Below, piece by piece: positions 45,765 to 58,733 of a DNA stretch of 64,000 bases; the stretch's first letter is position 1, and each line of letters opens with the position of its first letter. The position numbers and the translations under genes were made by a program. Where the stretch lies: NCBI GenBank assembly GCA_973895155.1, contig OZ316894.1, positions 5,208,001 to 5,272,000 on the forward strand, in the 5' to 3' direction. This DNA is from Marsupella aquatica. Lineage: Eukaryota; Marchantiophyta. Below the pieces are notes generated by a model. The model searched no databases and was not told where the DNA came from. It saw nothing but the letters and a program-made list of their open reading frames with translations.

Positions 45765-46425
45765 TCACCTGAAGAACCTTGGGCGCCCAGCCAACGAAGG
45801 TGTAGTGCAGCTGTTCAACAAGTACATGGAACAAGGTCCTGCCCAGGCTTCTCCTGCCAACGGGCTTGACGTATGCATGGCGTCAGCCCTTCCGGAAGCA
45901 CGCCAATATTGAGCTTCTTCAAATTCACCGAGCACGTTCATACCACCATAGCCTGCAGGCATCCATCGTCAATTGAATCTTTGCGCGAGCCACTCTACCG
46001 GACGCCGAGATCTTAATTTCTGTTCCGATCGATCAATCGGCTCACAGATGAAACCATCGCGATCACTTCGTCATAGCTATGTTGAATAACAAAAGAGACA
46101 GCGCTACCATTATCAAATTTCATGAGGGCTTTGTCACTGGGCATCTAAGTTCTAAGTAAGCTTCAGGGAGTGTCCAATCTACTCTTTGAATCAATAGCTC
46201 CGATCCGTCTGCTGGTGATAAATGAGAATCAATTTGGCTTGCCCTTGCTCGAGCTGTGGACAAGCAATGAAGAGCTAGCTCATTCACAAACTCACTTCGA
46301 CATGATCCCAGAGCAGATGTTGCCAGGGGATTGTGGGCAACTGTGGCAGGGAGGGTCTTGGGTTTTCTCAGGGTTGGTGGTGACTTTCTGGTCAAATTCA
46401 TGGAGGCCTCTGTTCTCATGGTGGT
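45765..46425 (-). pseudogene. Unidentified broken gene, unit B copy
   Basis: This is the counterpart of 31088-31795. The N-terminal and middle pieces are in one frame here (MNLTRKSPPTLRKPKTLPAT; CRSEFVNELALHCLSTARAR; LLIQRVDWTLPEAYLELRCP), so unit A's shift near 31660 is secondary. The middle frame ends early at 46120, the C-terminal piece (MPAGYGGMNVLGEFEEAQYW) lies in another frame, and about 18 bp before it are deleted relative to unit A. Family unknown. Confidence 0.4.
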
Positions 46426-46849
46426 TGTTAGTAACCCACCTAGCCTGTGTTGTCAATGGTAACTGATGTTGAGCAGAAGTGCTATTGGGCTGAATGAGAT
46501 GGCGAGGCAATTGCATACTGCCGGGAGTGGGTGAGTCGGTATGGCAAGTGGATTTCAATTAGTTGGATTTCATTTAGTGTGCAAGTTGCAAGGAAAGTGA
46601 TGGGTTGGAAATGGAAAAGGTGCACCCTACAGTGGCCCGTGAAGTTACCTAGACTCATAGTTAGTAAAAGTTGTCCCATGAACGTACTTCTCATGGTTAG
46701 GAAAAGATGTCACATTAATGCAACCTCACCTTAATCGAACTGCCAAGGAGGCTTCCCACCAGATGACATTTTGTAAAGCACACTATGAGAAGAAATACCA
46801 GTATTGCACATTATAGTGTTTAGGAAGATACAATATCATATACTCTGAG
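46426..46849. other. Short spacer, one copy of the variable tandem repeat
   Basis: Contains one copy of the catggtggttgttagtaacc unit and sequence shared with units A and C; a direct duplication of about 19 bp (ggatttcaattagttggatttcat) is unique to this unit (46551-46578). No gene is seen. Confidence 0.4.
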
Positions 46850-47215
46850 TCCCTTCAATTTTCAGGCACTTTCATTGATCAGTTCCCAATCAGTCAATTT
46901 ATCAGTCACTCCCATCAGCGGTCTTGCTAGTTTAGAAAACTCTATCAAGCCTTCCCCTTAGGCAAATTTCTTCTTAGCTGATCTTGCTGAATGGCATTTT
47001 CTTTCAGTAGTCTTGCCAAGGAGGAAAATTCCACTCAGCTGATCTTGCTCACTCATTGTTTTGCTTGGCGGCCTCAATGACTGAACATTTCTAGGGGAAA
47101 GAATCCACTTGTCCAAACTTGTTGATTCACTCTTTCAACTCGGCAGCCCTGCTGAGGAGTATGGTTCTTTACAAAAAGCACTGATGGAAAGACTGATACC
47201 TGATACCAACGAGTG
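46850..47215 (-). mobile_element. Possible LTR-retrotransposon relic, unit B
   Basis: Same primer-site-like tggtatcagg and gag-like fragments as in unit A, with an extra internal duplication around gctgatcttgct (three occurrences, 46977-47050). No intact frame. Confidence 0.33.
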
Positions 47216-49330
47216 ATAACTAATGGGGTTATGACACTGTTGTCATGTTAGTTGGAGCGCTTGGTCTGGGGAGTAAGGACGAGTGGAAAGATAGCTGAAC
47301 ACCTGAGTCACTAGTATGACCTATTGATCACTCAACCTGGCAATTAAAGATTTGCTCTGGAACCAAGCTATGAAGCTACAAAGTACTCTGTACCTAATAT
47401 TTTGCTTGTTAAGTTGAAGCAACAGGTACGCCCTGTTGAGAGGTTTGGAAAATCTTCCCCAATTGTTGAGAAGAAATGAGCTGTCTCTAATATACATTTT
47501 CAAGTTACCAAAACCCTTGAAGGAGGCCTTTCTATGTGCATGGTTGACCAATTTCAGAGGAGAAGCAAAGTGAGATCTTACCAGGGTAATTTCTAGGGTG
47601 TTTTTGCTGATTTGCCTAGGCAGTGAATGTTACCATGTGTCAAGGAGGAGATGCTAGACAATTGATGTGTCCATCCAAGTACCATTGTCAAACATTTTTG
47701 TCCGTCCCGCTTCCACTTCCAAAAAATGTCCTATTGATCTTTTTCATTTTTCTTTCCATTCTTTACGATCCTATATATCCCCCACACTAGTGGAAATTAG
47801 TAATCTGCCCCCAAAACTAAACTAATTATCAGATTCCCCATTTTGTGTACTGAGCTCGACTATACTGACCCAAGATTACTGGCATGCCAATGGGTTGCAC
47901 CCCACTTTAACGGATGGAGGGGGTTAGCTTGGACAGATTATGAGCCTCAGTCCACTTGTCCCCAGACAAAAAACGGGGCATCTTGGGCTTGTCTAGTCTG
48001 GTTAAGCCAACCCACATACAAAATGGGGGCAACCTGGTGATTCATTAGTTTTGGAGGCAGGTTAGTAAATTTGACTTGTTTGGGGATACGAAGTAAAAGA
48101 TGTTTTTTTTTTTTTCTTTCCTTTTTTTGTTTAAATTTGGGGGGAGGGGGAACGGAAACCCTGACAGAGACAACAAGCCACAAAATCAGCCAGATGTCTC
48201 AGGTTCTATTAAGTATTTTTCCCAAATTCCATGAGATTTTTCTTGCAGGTTTTGCCTCACATGAGACATTACTTTTTGTAGCCACAAACTGCAAAGGTTT
48301 TTACTTTGAATTCTGTTGAGCTTTGAACTCTTGGGATACCTACGGTAGTCTAAAACTATTCATAGTTGCAGACTCCAACAACAAAATCTTGATATTTGTG
48401 ATTTGAGTTCACACTCAATTACCTACTGTCTTCCAGGTCATTCAAGGGGGGCATTCTCTTCAGATAGAAAGTCTGGACCTTCATTTTGAGTTTCAACAAT
48501 AAATCTGAAACATTTTTCTGTTGTAGGTCAAACTTACCTACCAAATTCCCTTGAACAGGTGGCCCGGGCCTTGTATTCCAATAGTGCATGAGGGAGGAGT
48601 TCTACTGAAATCAAAAGCCCTACGGTAGACCTTGTATTTGCCTTTTTCAAACAGTAAGTTCTGGCAAGGATCATATAGAGCCCTGTTTGAAACATGGCTT
48701 AGAACTTTTCTAATGGAGACAAGGCAGTGCTTGTCTCACTACATTGAAGACAAAGATTGCATGTGCAAACATAACAACAAAAATTCAATTCACTTCATAT
48801 ACCAGGCCTATCCTCCAACACAAAGTCCAGGTGTTCTATTACAGGATAGTCTCATGTTTTAAGAGATAACACTTTTTGTCGGACTCTGTGTTTCTGTAAA
48901 TTTTCAACTCTACAATGCATGTTAACTTAAATCTAAAAGTTTCAAATCCTCATTTCCATCAATTTTGAGAAAGAGGGACTGAACCAGGTCCCTCCTGCGT
49001 CTTGTGGACTAGATGGGAACTCCAAAGTAGTTGAGATGTGGTTACACCTCACTTGAACGCAGTCAACACCAGGTCCTTCTCCACTACTCAGGGTGCGCCA
49101 ACTTGACTCAGAGCACAACTCAATCTGAAGAATATATATTAAGCCTTGGTAGGACTTAATATTTTACTGGATTACAGAATGAACCGTGTTGGAGCTGAAA
49201 ATTACTTGGTGTGATCTATGAAGTTCAAGGTTCTTAACAAAAAACGTTTGTACATCTCCAACACTCAATTCCTACATACTCAAAATCATGTTTTTTCCAA
49301 AATCCCTCTGATTTTGACCTAATCTGGCTT
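47216..49330. other. Non-coding spacer 3' of HNL-C
   Basis: Counterpart of 32536-35030 with only one copy of the 155-bp repeat (about 48839-48995). A T-rich tract lies near 48102-48126. A small open frame at 48632-48862 is not accepted as a gene. Confidence 0.5.
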
Positions 49331-49634
49331 CTAGTGCATAATTATGTAGGACTCCACATAGCCAGCCAGTTTGCTAACCAGAAAAGAAGTAACAAAACTT
49401 AGATTTTCTGGGCAATATGACACAAATTGGGCTAGTGAGAGACTACGTGTGCTAGCGAAGTGGTGTCTATTTGAGTTTTTCCGTTATATGACAAAAACGT
49501 TTGCCAATGCCACCAAAAATTCTTCGCATGGTACTTACACCCCGGCTGTCCTCAACAGGCGGTTTCCTTTCATAACATCTCTCTAAAGTATCAGAGGGCA
49601 CATACGTCCAGCCCAAACTTTCCATTTGGAGTGG

Positions 49635-52600
49635 TCAAGTAAGGGACACAGTGTTACGAAAACTCGCATGCCCTCCGTTTTCGTTGTCTGGGCCGACTGC
49701 TCTGCTTTGCAACCTGAGCTCGTCACTTTGCTCCCTTTGTGGCAATGCCACTTGAACCGAGGACGACTTTCCCAAGCTTTCTGGCAGAGTCTTCAGTCTC
49801 CAGCAATACTCAAGTGTGACTTCTTTCAGAGAAGAGAGTTGCCCCAAACTGTCCGGAAGGCTCTCCAACGTACGACAACTCAAGATGGTGAGCCCTTCTA
49901 GAGAAGAGAGAGTTCCAAGCTCATCCGGCAATGTGTCCAAACTCCCCAACCTCTCCAGACTCAGGGCCCTTAATGACGAAAGGCTACCCAAACCTGCCGG
50001 GAGGATCCGTGTCTCCCGCCCTGTGAGAGTTAGCTCATGTTCAAAGCACCGAAAGTGTTCAAAAAGGTCGGGTGCCTCCTCATGCCCATCACAATCAAAT
50101 ACAACCTTTTGCAATGATGGAATTTGTCCGATGCCATCGAGTAGGCTTCTCGCGTTCTTTCCCGCCGCAAGAGTCACTTTCTTCAGAGACTGAAACTGCC
50201 GTACGCTCTCCGGCAGGCTTTCCAAGCTTCTTGACCGGATAGAGAATTCTTCCAGGGAAGAGAGGGTTCCAAAATCGTCGGGCAGCCTCTCCAATATAGA
50301 GCACTCCAATTTCAACCTTTGAAGAGACTTCAGACGGGAAAAGCTGTCTGGTAGGGTCTGCAGCTCATCAGCATCAAAACTGTCCAAGTACTGCAGCTGA
50401 AGGAGCTGGCCGAAATCCTCTGGCAACCTCTTCAATCTCTTAGCGTTTCTGAGACTCAATTCTCTCAAATTATGGAGCCCCCCCAAGCTCTCTGGCAGGC
50501 AGTCCAAGGTTGATGAATCAATTGACAACACTTCTAGTGAGGAGAGCTTTCCTAAGGTGTCTGGCAACTCCTCCAACTGGGGGCATTGTAATTTGAAAGT
50601 TTTCAATGAAGAAAGCTCCTCCATACTTTCAGGAAGAAGCTTAGCAACCGAAGACTTGAAAGTCAAATCACGCAGTGCATACAAGTTACCCACACTCAAA
50701 GGGAGAGTCTCCACCCTATCGACATTAAGCTCCAATTCCTCCAGTAGAGCAAGCTCTCCCAGGCTTTCGGGCAATATCTCCAATTTCGGACAAACTATCT
50801 TTAACTTGCGGAGAGACTTCAGACCGCAGAAACTTTCAGGTAAAGTCTCTAGGTGCGCAGATGAAATGTACAATTCCTTCAGTGCCGCCCATTCAGCGAA
50901 ATCGTCGGGCAAGCTCCTTAGTTGTCCAGCCTCGCTAATGTGAAGTAATTCTAGTCCCGACAGAAGGCTGAAGCTCGGAGGGAGCCTTTCCAGCGCCACG
51001 CCATCCAAATACAGTACTCGTAGAGAGGCTAAGTTGCCAAAAGCATCCCCCAACTCTTCGAAGCCACGGCACCGCTCTATCCTTAATTGCTTGAGTCCCG
51101 AAAGCCGGGAGAAAGACTGCGGGAGACACTTGATCAACGGGCACCTCCTGATGCGCACTTCTTCCAATGACGTGAGTGAACTGCCAAACGAGTCAGGGAG
51201 ACCTGCAAGCTCTTCACAGTCTTCAATTTCTAACGTTGCAAGGCGGGATAGATTCCCTAAGGATTCAGGTAACGCCAAATATTGTATACTGGCAAGTTCA
51301 AGATGTTCGAGGGCTCGGAGGTTGCCAAGTGATTTCGGCAAAGTGAGAGACCTTAGATTCATCAACTCCAACCGTCTCAACCGAGATAGATTCCCAAAAT
51401 TCTCAGGCAGATGGACCAAACCTTGTAGGTTAGATAGACACAAAATGCGCAGATTGGTCAGGTTCCCCAATGCTTCCGGAAACTCCTCTGGAATCCAAAG
51501 ATTTGATAGTTCCAGCACAGCCAAATTCTCCATTTTGTTGAGGCTCAGCTCGAACTTTGACAATTTCAATAGGTCACGTCCGACAACCTCTAGAAGCGAT
51601 ATCTTCCTCGTGAGACCATTTCCCGAACCGTCTGTGGGGACACGAGAAAGATCTATGTATTTCAATCCCTTCAGTTTAGCCAGCGAATCCAACTGAAGGG
51701 TCCTTCGGCGCTGGCGGGAATCAGAACGATACCAGAGCCTCAAGCATTTTGTCCTTACCTCCACCTGCACATTTAACGGTAATTATTAAATGATTATTTC
51801 CTAGCTACAAGTAGTGGTCGACTAAGAAGGCGAATATAAGGAAAGTAGGTATGGTTGAATTTTCTCCTTCTAGCCTACCTTGCATGATTTTAATAGGTAC
51901 ATCAGTTTACTGTACTGGAAAGAACCGTTACCTCCTTGTCATTCAACCGATCCACTGCTGAGTCTGATGATGCATCATCAGCATCATCAGTAGACAAAAC
52001 CATGATGTCATTGGAAATATTCTGAGCCAAGTCTCGAAGCTGCTCATGGACCCACACTTCGTTGTTGATTTCTTTCACCAATGACCTGCTCACTAAGTTC
52101 TCCCACGTTGTTTGCATAGTTTGCGTTAGACTGCTCCATGCGGCAAGGGCCCGGTCCAATGGCTGTTCGAAAAAACATGACGCAGCCTCTGTGAACATCT
52201 CCTGTTCCTCTGGTAACAGGGCATCATAGCTTATCCTCAAGGAAGCCCACACTCTGTCCCTCTTCTCCCCAGTTATGGCTTGTGCTTCTCTCAACCTCTG
52301 TAGAGCTTCTATCCACACTTCAACATTTCTTCCTCTGAGGTAAGTGCCGATGACTTCCAACGTCAACGGCAACCCACCACATTTTTTTACCACTGCATTG
52401 ACTTTGTCAATGAGAAAGTCTGGAACATCCTTCGATTCAAATGCATGATGGCAGAGTAGAGCCTTTGCATCATCGTCTTTTAAAAACTCTACCTCATGGA
52501 CAATGCAACCTTTATAATATTTGAAAACTTCTTTGTCACGGCTTGTCATGATAATACAACTGCCCGCTCCAAAGTGCTCCAAGTTTGGTAGAGCTTTGAG

Positions 52601-55155
52601 CTGGTCCTGCGCATCTACGTCATCCATGCAATTAAAGATTTCTTGCTGCGCAAATGCTGCCACTCCATTGAACCCTTGCCTGGTTTCTTCCCATTGTGAT
52701 GAAAGTGATTGAGAACCCGATCCTCCAATTTGTGTGATGGGATGCCTTTTACATTATGCACACAGCACGTGTATTCAAAGTCTTTGGAAAGAATGTTAAA
52801 TACATGCCTTGCAAGAGTGGTCTTGCCAATCCCACCCATGCCAAAAATTCCAAGAGTACCTCCACCAACAAGGTTCTCCTTCACATCCAAGGCGCGTCTC
52901 TCCAAATCAAGAGGGAAGTTTGGAAGCCCATGAACTTCATGAACAGGCACTTCCACCTGACGAGATCAAATAATTTGGATCAGAACACTCGGAATTATAG
53001 ATAGCAACTACAGAGTTCATATGACAACAATCATTCATGGTTGAACCCAGCGGTATGCTTAGCTCTAAAAACATTCCGAAGCTAGAGGAGCATATGGTGA
53101 ACTAGGAGGGTATTTGGGTTTTGGAGGATGTGAACATTTAAGAAAACGATGTTGCGACTAGCCAGCTAGATTGAGGCTATACAACTTTCAGAAATATGTG
53201 GAAAGCAAGAGACTTTTGGTCTATGGCCCGTGCAGACTCTTTCACTCCTCAAAGCTGGACCTCTGATATGATCGATTTAACAACTATCCAGTCAATATCT
53301 ATGGTCTTGCCCATGGAACCAGATGTTGACCAAGTGAGATTATAACAACTGGAAGTAAATTATCCCACTAGCACTGAACTTACCGCCTAAGGTATATATA
53401 GCATTCATAACAATCTGTGGACATTCTTCGTGGTCTACTTCAGAAAAGTCTCTATCATTTTAGGGGACTTGCTCTCTGTATCCACTCTTATTGTTTCTCC
53501 TCGAAGCCAAGTTTTGCAATGCAACAGTTACTTTGGGTTTGAGAGAACGAAAATCTTGAGTTTCTTCTTCATCCTAAATTTCCGATAACATATGTCATCA
53601 ACAATTCCTATGATTATTTGTTGCCAGCTTTCAAGGAAATACTCTGTGACACGCTAACAACTCAACGTTAAGATGAGATCACGAAGCCAAACGTAGGAAC
53701 AATTCAGTGCCAGCCATCGGCTGCATAATCCTACCTTCATATCGTCAACAATGTGTATGAGGAAGTCCTTCAGTTTGTGGAAGCTCCTTGACGACTTGGT
53801 CCTTGGTCGACAAATGGAAAAGTGGTCTGCTCCGTCTACAACATTAAAATTGTCCTTCCTCACAGATGCCTCAGGGCCCACCATGACTTCCCTACCAAAC
53901 CAGCCCTGCCCATCAATGGCCAAAAGTTGAACTTCATTAGATCACAACTGTGTGCCTGTCTCCATCTTAGGCTTTGAGAACAGACTTTTCCACACCTCAG
54001 AATCGGCAGTCCAAAGGAACAAGTGCTTGTAGATTACTCAAATCTTACTCCAGCATTGAGAAAATGCCGCTGGAAACCATATGCTAGAAGGTTGAATGCT
54101 CTGACAGCATCAATTGTTACTTTATGCAGAATTCTACCAATTGCTACTCATTCACAACAGTAGGCAATGCGAGATTCTGATTAAATGATTGGGTAGCAAT
54201 CGCAGTTGTACCAAATTTGTAGGGCGGCCTTCTCCAAGTCCTGCAAACTGCCATTTCTCATACACTTTACGTATGGTATCAAATCGACTATTCAGCCGTT
54301 CCGTGTCTCTACTCAACGTTTTGAAGAACGTTATCAAAGCACCTCCTCTTTTATCTACCAGACGGTCTGCAGCAGGGCTTCCGTGATGAGGGGTAGCATA
54401 ATAAAATACCCCGCTGATGTTGTTCACCAACTTCTCCAACTTCTTCCTCTCGAAATCTCGGCGCACTTGGAGTCTCTCATGCGCTTGGCAACACAATTCT
54501 TTGATCACCAATCCTCCAATGGAGTGGCCCACCAATACAATTGGACAATTCGATTCTTGCCCAATGTTGGCCATCAGAAGATCTGAGATCAGATTTTCCC
54601 CTAAATTGAACATATCATTGTTATCGTTTGAGTTCTTTCTTAGGATTGCACTGTAAGACACTGAAAATATCTGAGCTTCAGGAATGTCCTCAACCAACCA
54701 CTCCTGCGGCCAGATGCAGGAGTCATCCTCACATTTCCATGTAGACAGATGTGGGTCTCTGCTGTTTGGCCCCAACTGGAGGCCATGGAAAAACACAACC
54801 TGTATGATCGTTCTGCCTGCAGGCTTGTACAACTGGTACACGGAGTCATTTACCTGAGAAAACCAATCACAATGAGAAAAAAGGGACTGCGAATGTCACC
54901 AGTCGTGCTCTGCATGGATGACAGAGGCTCGACTCGGCTTGGAAGCAACGTCTTGAACAGCTTTAATGGCATTGCTAAGGGATGCTCAAGAGCTTTCCAA
55001 ATTGACTCAACTACAAAAACAAACCTAAAGCGATTTGGACAAGTAGACTCAACGAAAAAGCAAAAAACCTCGAAGCCCGATTTTAGGGGATCTGGACTGT
55101 GTATTACCTTAAAAGTTTGAGAAGACCCTTGCGGTCTGGATGAGGCACCCAACAT
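49635..55155 (-). pseudogene. HNL-C: hydrolase-NB-ARC-LRR receptor with two frameshifts
   Basis: The exon plan is as in HNL-A: 55155-55108, 54853-54212, 53905-53735, 52956-51932 and 51764-49635. The hydrolase part is complete (GHSIGG, DHFSICRP). In the NB-ARC exon one base is missing near 52628 (catccatgca against catccatggca in A and B), which breaks the frame inside the kinase-2/Walker B motif after KKSLIA. The old frame ends six bases later at 52615, while the downstream frame (MDDVDAQDQLKALP onward) stays open to the LRRs. A second change, an extra t near 49707 (tctgctttgc), replaces the conserved C-terminal tail with SRAVGPDNENGG and onward. An in-frame 9-bp duplication (DDADDASSD) lies near 51975. 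All splice sites are kept. It is either a young pseudogene or it contains assembly errors. Confidence 0.82.
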
Positions 55156-57880
55156 TGGGTGGCAAGGACTTAAGAGCTTTGGGGACAATCAATGGGCCGT
55201 AGCAACAAGGAACCCACAAATCAAGTTTAGGGAAGGCTACTGATATCGTATACAGGAATCACCGTCTTGATATTCAGCGTCTTTCTCATATCATTTAGGA
55301 GACTCATCCACTCACTTAAAAGTAGAGCAACTGGTGTACTCAGTTTAGGACTCGGTACTGAATTGGAAGACGACTATTTGAGGGGTTCAGGACGTATCCG
55401 GTAGAAGTTTGTGAACCAAGACTAGAAATAAATTTGACATTTTCATGTCATTGTGAACTGGAGCAAAGTATGAATTACATATGCCGAAGTCTAATTTCAG
55501 GAAAACGGTTCTCAGAAGAATGCCGCACGTATAAATCCGCAATGGTGACGTGGAGGCAACGGTCGGAATTGTGCATAGTTAATACGACCACCGACTTGGA
55601 CTCTCCTCGATCCATATACATCAGGAGCTCCAGAGGTCTAGAGTGGGACCGACCTGAATACAAACTGAACAGTTTGCTTTGTGTAGAACAAGGGAATGTT
55701 GATGTAAATGGTGACAATTTAGTCTAAGATAAAACTACGCATTGGTCACGCTGGCTAAAAGAGGAAACTAGGCCGATCCTCCGTCTCTTCTTTCCCCTGG
55801 ACTGCTGTGACTTCTGCAATTGCACATTCGAGACAATATCCGAACACATTGTTAGTGATCTCTGTCTCACAGCATGTGTGGTATGAAGACGACATAATTG
55901 TTCGCACTTGCGGGTGGACGACAGGGAATGCACGATGCAGTCGAGGTGGCAGAGAGACATTACTCAAAAACAAAAGCGGCGAACGACAATGGAATTTGAG
56001 GTGGGAAATGGACGAAGACATCTGTTTTTGAACACTGTCTGCCTCCGTCCAACGAGCCTTTCTGAGCTCCAGGAGGTGAGGGTGAAGGTTGATCAGGGAA
56101 CGATTTATTGACAAGGTTGATCAGTTCATTAGAGATCAAAAATAAGTCACTGTTCGGTCAGTTTCCTTCGGTACTGAAGGATCAGCCGGGCTCTCAACAG
56201 GTGAATAGCGTGATTAACTGAAATCTTCTGTAGATGAGCTTGCAAACCATAGCTCTTCACGAATTGGGTGTCTAGCAGTCCAGGACATCCCTATTGAACA
56301 GGCCCAAACGAAGTGGGGAACAACATCACGCGAAAATGAACCCAAAACGCACAATTTCTGTGGCTAACCATGAGCTAGAAGTATCGTGCAATACCTGATG
56401 AACGCGTTTTCTGGTTTCTCAAGCTCACGTAAAAAAATCGACCGTCCCACAGCACAGTGAAGTTGACCTTGTCGAGGCCGTTCACGTCCCTTCAATATCA
56501 TCAGTCGTCCGCACTGTAGAACAATTGGAAATCAGAAGGAATCACGAAAAGATAGAAGCAACTGACGATAATCTGATGCCACACGGTCACCTGGTACACC
56601 GGTTCTAATCCTAGAGCCTAGCGAAAGCCTGCAGAACAAGTGTGGACGGCTTGCATTGTGTGATGTTTGTACGAGAACAATTCCTTGGGATTGTGTGACT
56701 TTTGGTGCTTGGACCGATTGACCTGGCTTTAAAGTTTACCCTTCTAATGCTCATCCTACCAAGTCAGCACTTGAAGGAATTGTAAACTATGAATTTTCCT
56801 AGGGGCCCACCGTCCAGCGAAGCTATGCCGGCCCTACTGAGGAGTCCACCGAGGGACCATAGCGACTGTAAACCTGACGTGTTGAGTTTGTTCCCTTTTG
56901 CATTAGGTCGCCTGTTTGACTTGAGCGAAAGGAAGGTTGCCCCTGCAGCAATCGGTTTTAGTGGACGAGAGATTTTTTTACATGATGATATAAGTTGAAC
57001 TTTGTTGAACTGATGGATAATTTACAAGACCAAGCTAACTTGGAAAGTTGGTCAGTCCGGGTATTTTGCTCTTGCAACTTGAGAGCTTGTTGATATCAAG
57101 AATCATCTACAACCTTGTTTTGTAGATGATTAGCAGGTTGCAGTGTGTTCAGATCCGGCCACATCCATTTGTAGATTAAAATAGATTTCAAATCTTGTGC
57201 AATTTTGGCGGACAGCATTTCACACGTAGAATCGAAGGCAGATGCATGATGGATATCGATGTAATATTCGGGTAGAGCTCATGAAAACACCTGCCAATTT
57301 TAAAGCAATTTGTTCAAAATTAAGGAGGCATATTTGGGTTTTCTTCCGGAACTTCTCCATAGGAATACGAACTTAATGGATAGAAATTTGCAGGGCTTCA
57401 ATCATTCCACAGCTTTGGTCAAGGAAAATTGCTGCTTGGAAATTTTTGCGTGTGGAAATACAGTTTCTGAGAAGGGACAAGATTGAATTTCAATATTTCT
57501 GTCACCCACAAATTTTGCTGCATATCATCACCAGAATTCAGCCAGAGATATGCAAAATGTGGAATTCTGTAGATCAATTGAACCACATATCTCCTGCCCG
57601 AACTCGCATTTGAAAAGTTAGACATTGGAGAGTGACCATAACTTGTCACTACTTGACCTCTTGCCCAAGCATGACAAAAGCACCCAATGCTAATGCCAGT
57701 TGCTTTGGATGAAATCCTGATTGCGTTAGTGATGGGAGAGGAAATGGGAGACTGCACCATCCACTCGGGCATTCACTCGTCGCGGAGATTGTACCTTATT
57801 TTATTTCAGCATCCTCTGCGATAGCTCCGTCTGCCGCTGCATGAAATGCAGACACGCAATTCAAGACCTAGGAGTTTGGA
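55156..57880. other. 5' flank of HNL-C, no gene accepted
   Basis: Aligns with 40911-43720 of unit B. The 55-bp block is at about 56588-56641 in a slightly more diverged form (ggtacaccggttctaatcct). Small open frames are not supported. Confidence 0.55.
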
Positions 57881-58215
57881 AAAGGAGAGACAACTCAAAA
57901 TGACCTTCACTATCAGCTATGTATTGGTACTGCGATTGCCGTCATAGCCACTTTCAGTAGAAATGTGCAAGCATTTTGAGTGATAAACTAAGGGCAGTGT
58001 TGTACTTCGTGGCACAGAAGTAGGCGACCATTGATTGACTATAAACTTAGACTGCCACAAATGGAATCAATCCGGGGTGAAAGGAAGACCCTATCCATTT
58101 GGATCTCATCTGAGCACTGGTGGCTGCGGGAACTGGGAAACATGTACACCTATCCTCGTGAACGTTGTATGCAAGGACTCGACTGCCAGAGTCCACCCTG
58201 GAAAAAATGTAGTTA
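57881..58215 (-). pseudogene. F-box/kelch-type gene C, only the 3' end remains
   Basis: Reading back from 58215, TFFPGWTLAVESLH corresponds to the kelch segment after NYIFF in unit B, and the sequence continues to the equivalent stop near 57915. At 58215 it is fused to ggttggtgatggctttctgg, which in unit B lies about 2.3 kb further along (46370). The rest of the kelch gene and nearly all of the unidentified broken gene are therefore deleted in this unit. Confidence 0.7.
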
Positions 58216-58267
58216 CCATGGCAGGGTTGGTGATGGCTTTCTGGTCAAATTCATGGAGGCCTCTGTT

Positions 58268-58402
58268 CTCATGGTGGTTGTTAGTAACCCACCTAGCCTG
58301 TGTTGTTCTCATGGTGGTTGTTAGTAACCCACCTAGGTTGTTAGTAACCCACTTAGCCCGTGTTGTTCTCAGGGTGGTTTGTTAGGAACCCACCTAGCCT
58401 GT
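58268..58402. repeat. Variable tandem repeat, unit C allele (about four copies)
   Basis: The unit is tggttgttagtaacccacct followed by agcctgtgttgttctca, with partial units in between. Unit A has two copies and unit B one. Confidence 0.85.
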
Positions 58403-58534
58403 GTGCTCTTGGGCAGAAGTAAGATGGCCAGGCAGTTGCATACTGCCTGGTGTAGGTGAGCGGTATGGCTAGTGGATTTCAATTAGTGTGCAAGTTGCAA
58501 GGAAAGTGATGGGTTGGACATGGAAATGGTGCAC

Positions 58535-58733
58535 CCTACAGTGGGAGAGATATGCTTAGTAGACCATTTTCTGGAAAAAGTTTGCTTAATCAACCCCCTC
58601 TATACTTTTGTCCAATCTGGACTGTTGATGGACCTCTCAATGTCAGATCTGGACAGTTCATAGACCTCAGGGGGTAGATCAAGTAACAAATTTCATTTTG
58701 GGGGTTGATCAAGCAAATACCTCCCTACAGCGG
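58535..58733. mobile_element. Mutator-like MITE with 10-bp target duplication
   Basis: The element at 58545-58723 (179 bp) interrupts sequence that is continuous in unit B (ccctacagtggcccgtgaag, about 46624). It is flanked by cctacagtgg (58535-58544) and cctacagcgg (58724-58733). Its ends are imperfect inverted repeats: gagagatatgcttagtagac on the left and, inverted, gaggtatttgcttgatcaac on the right. A 9-10-bp target duplication with a non-coding body is characteristic of Mutator-like elements. Confidence 0.8.
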
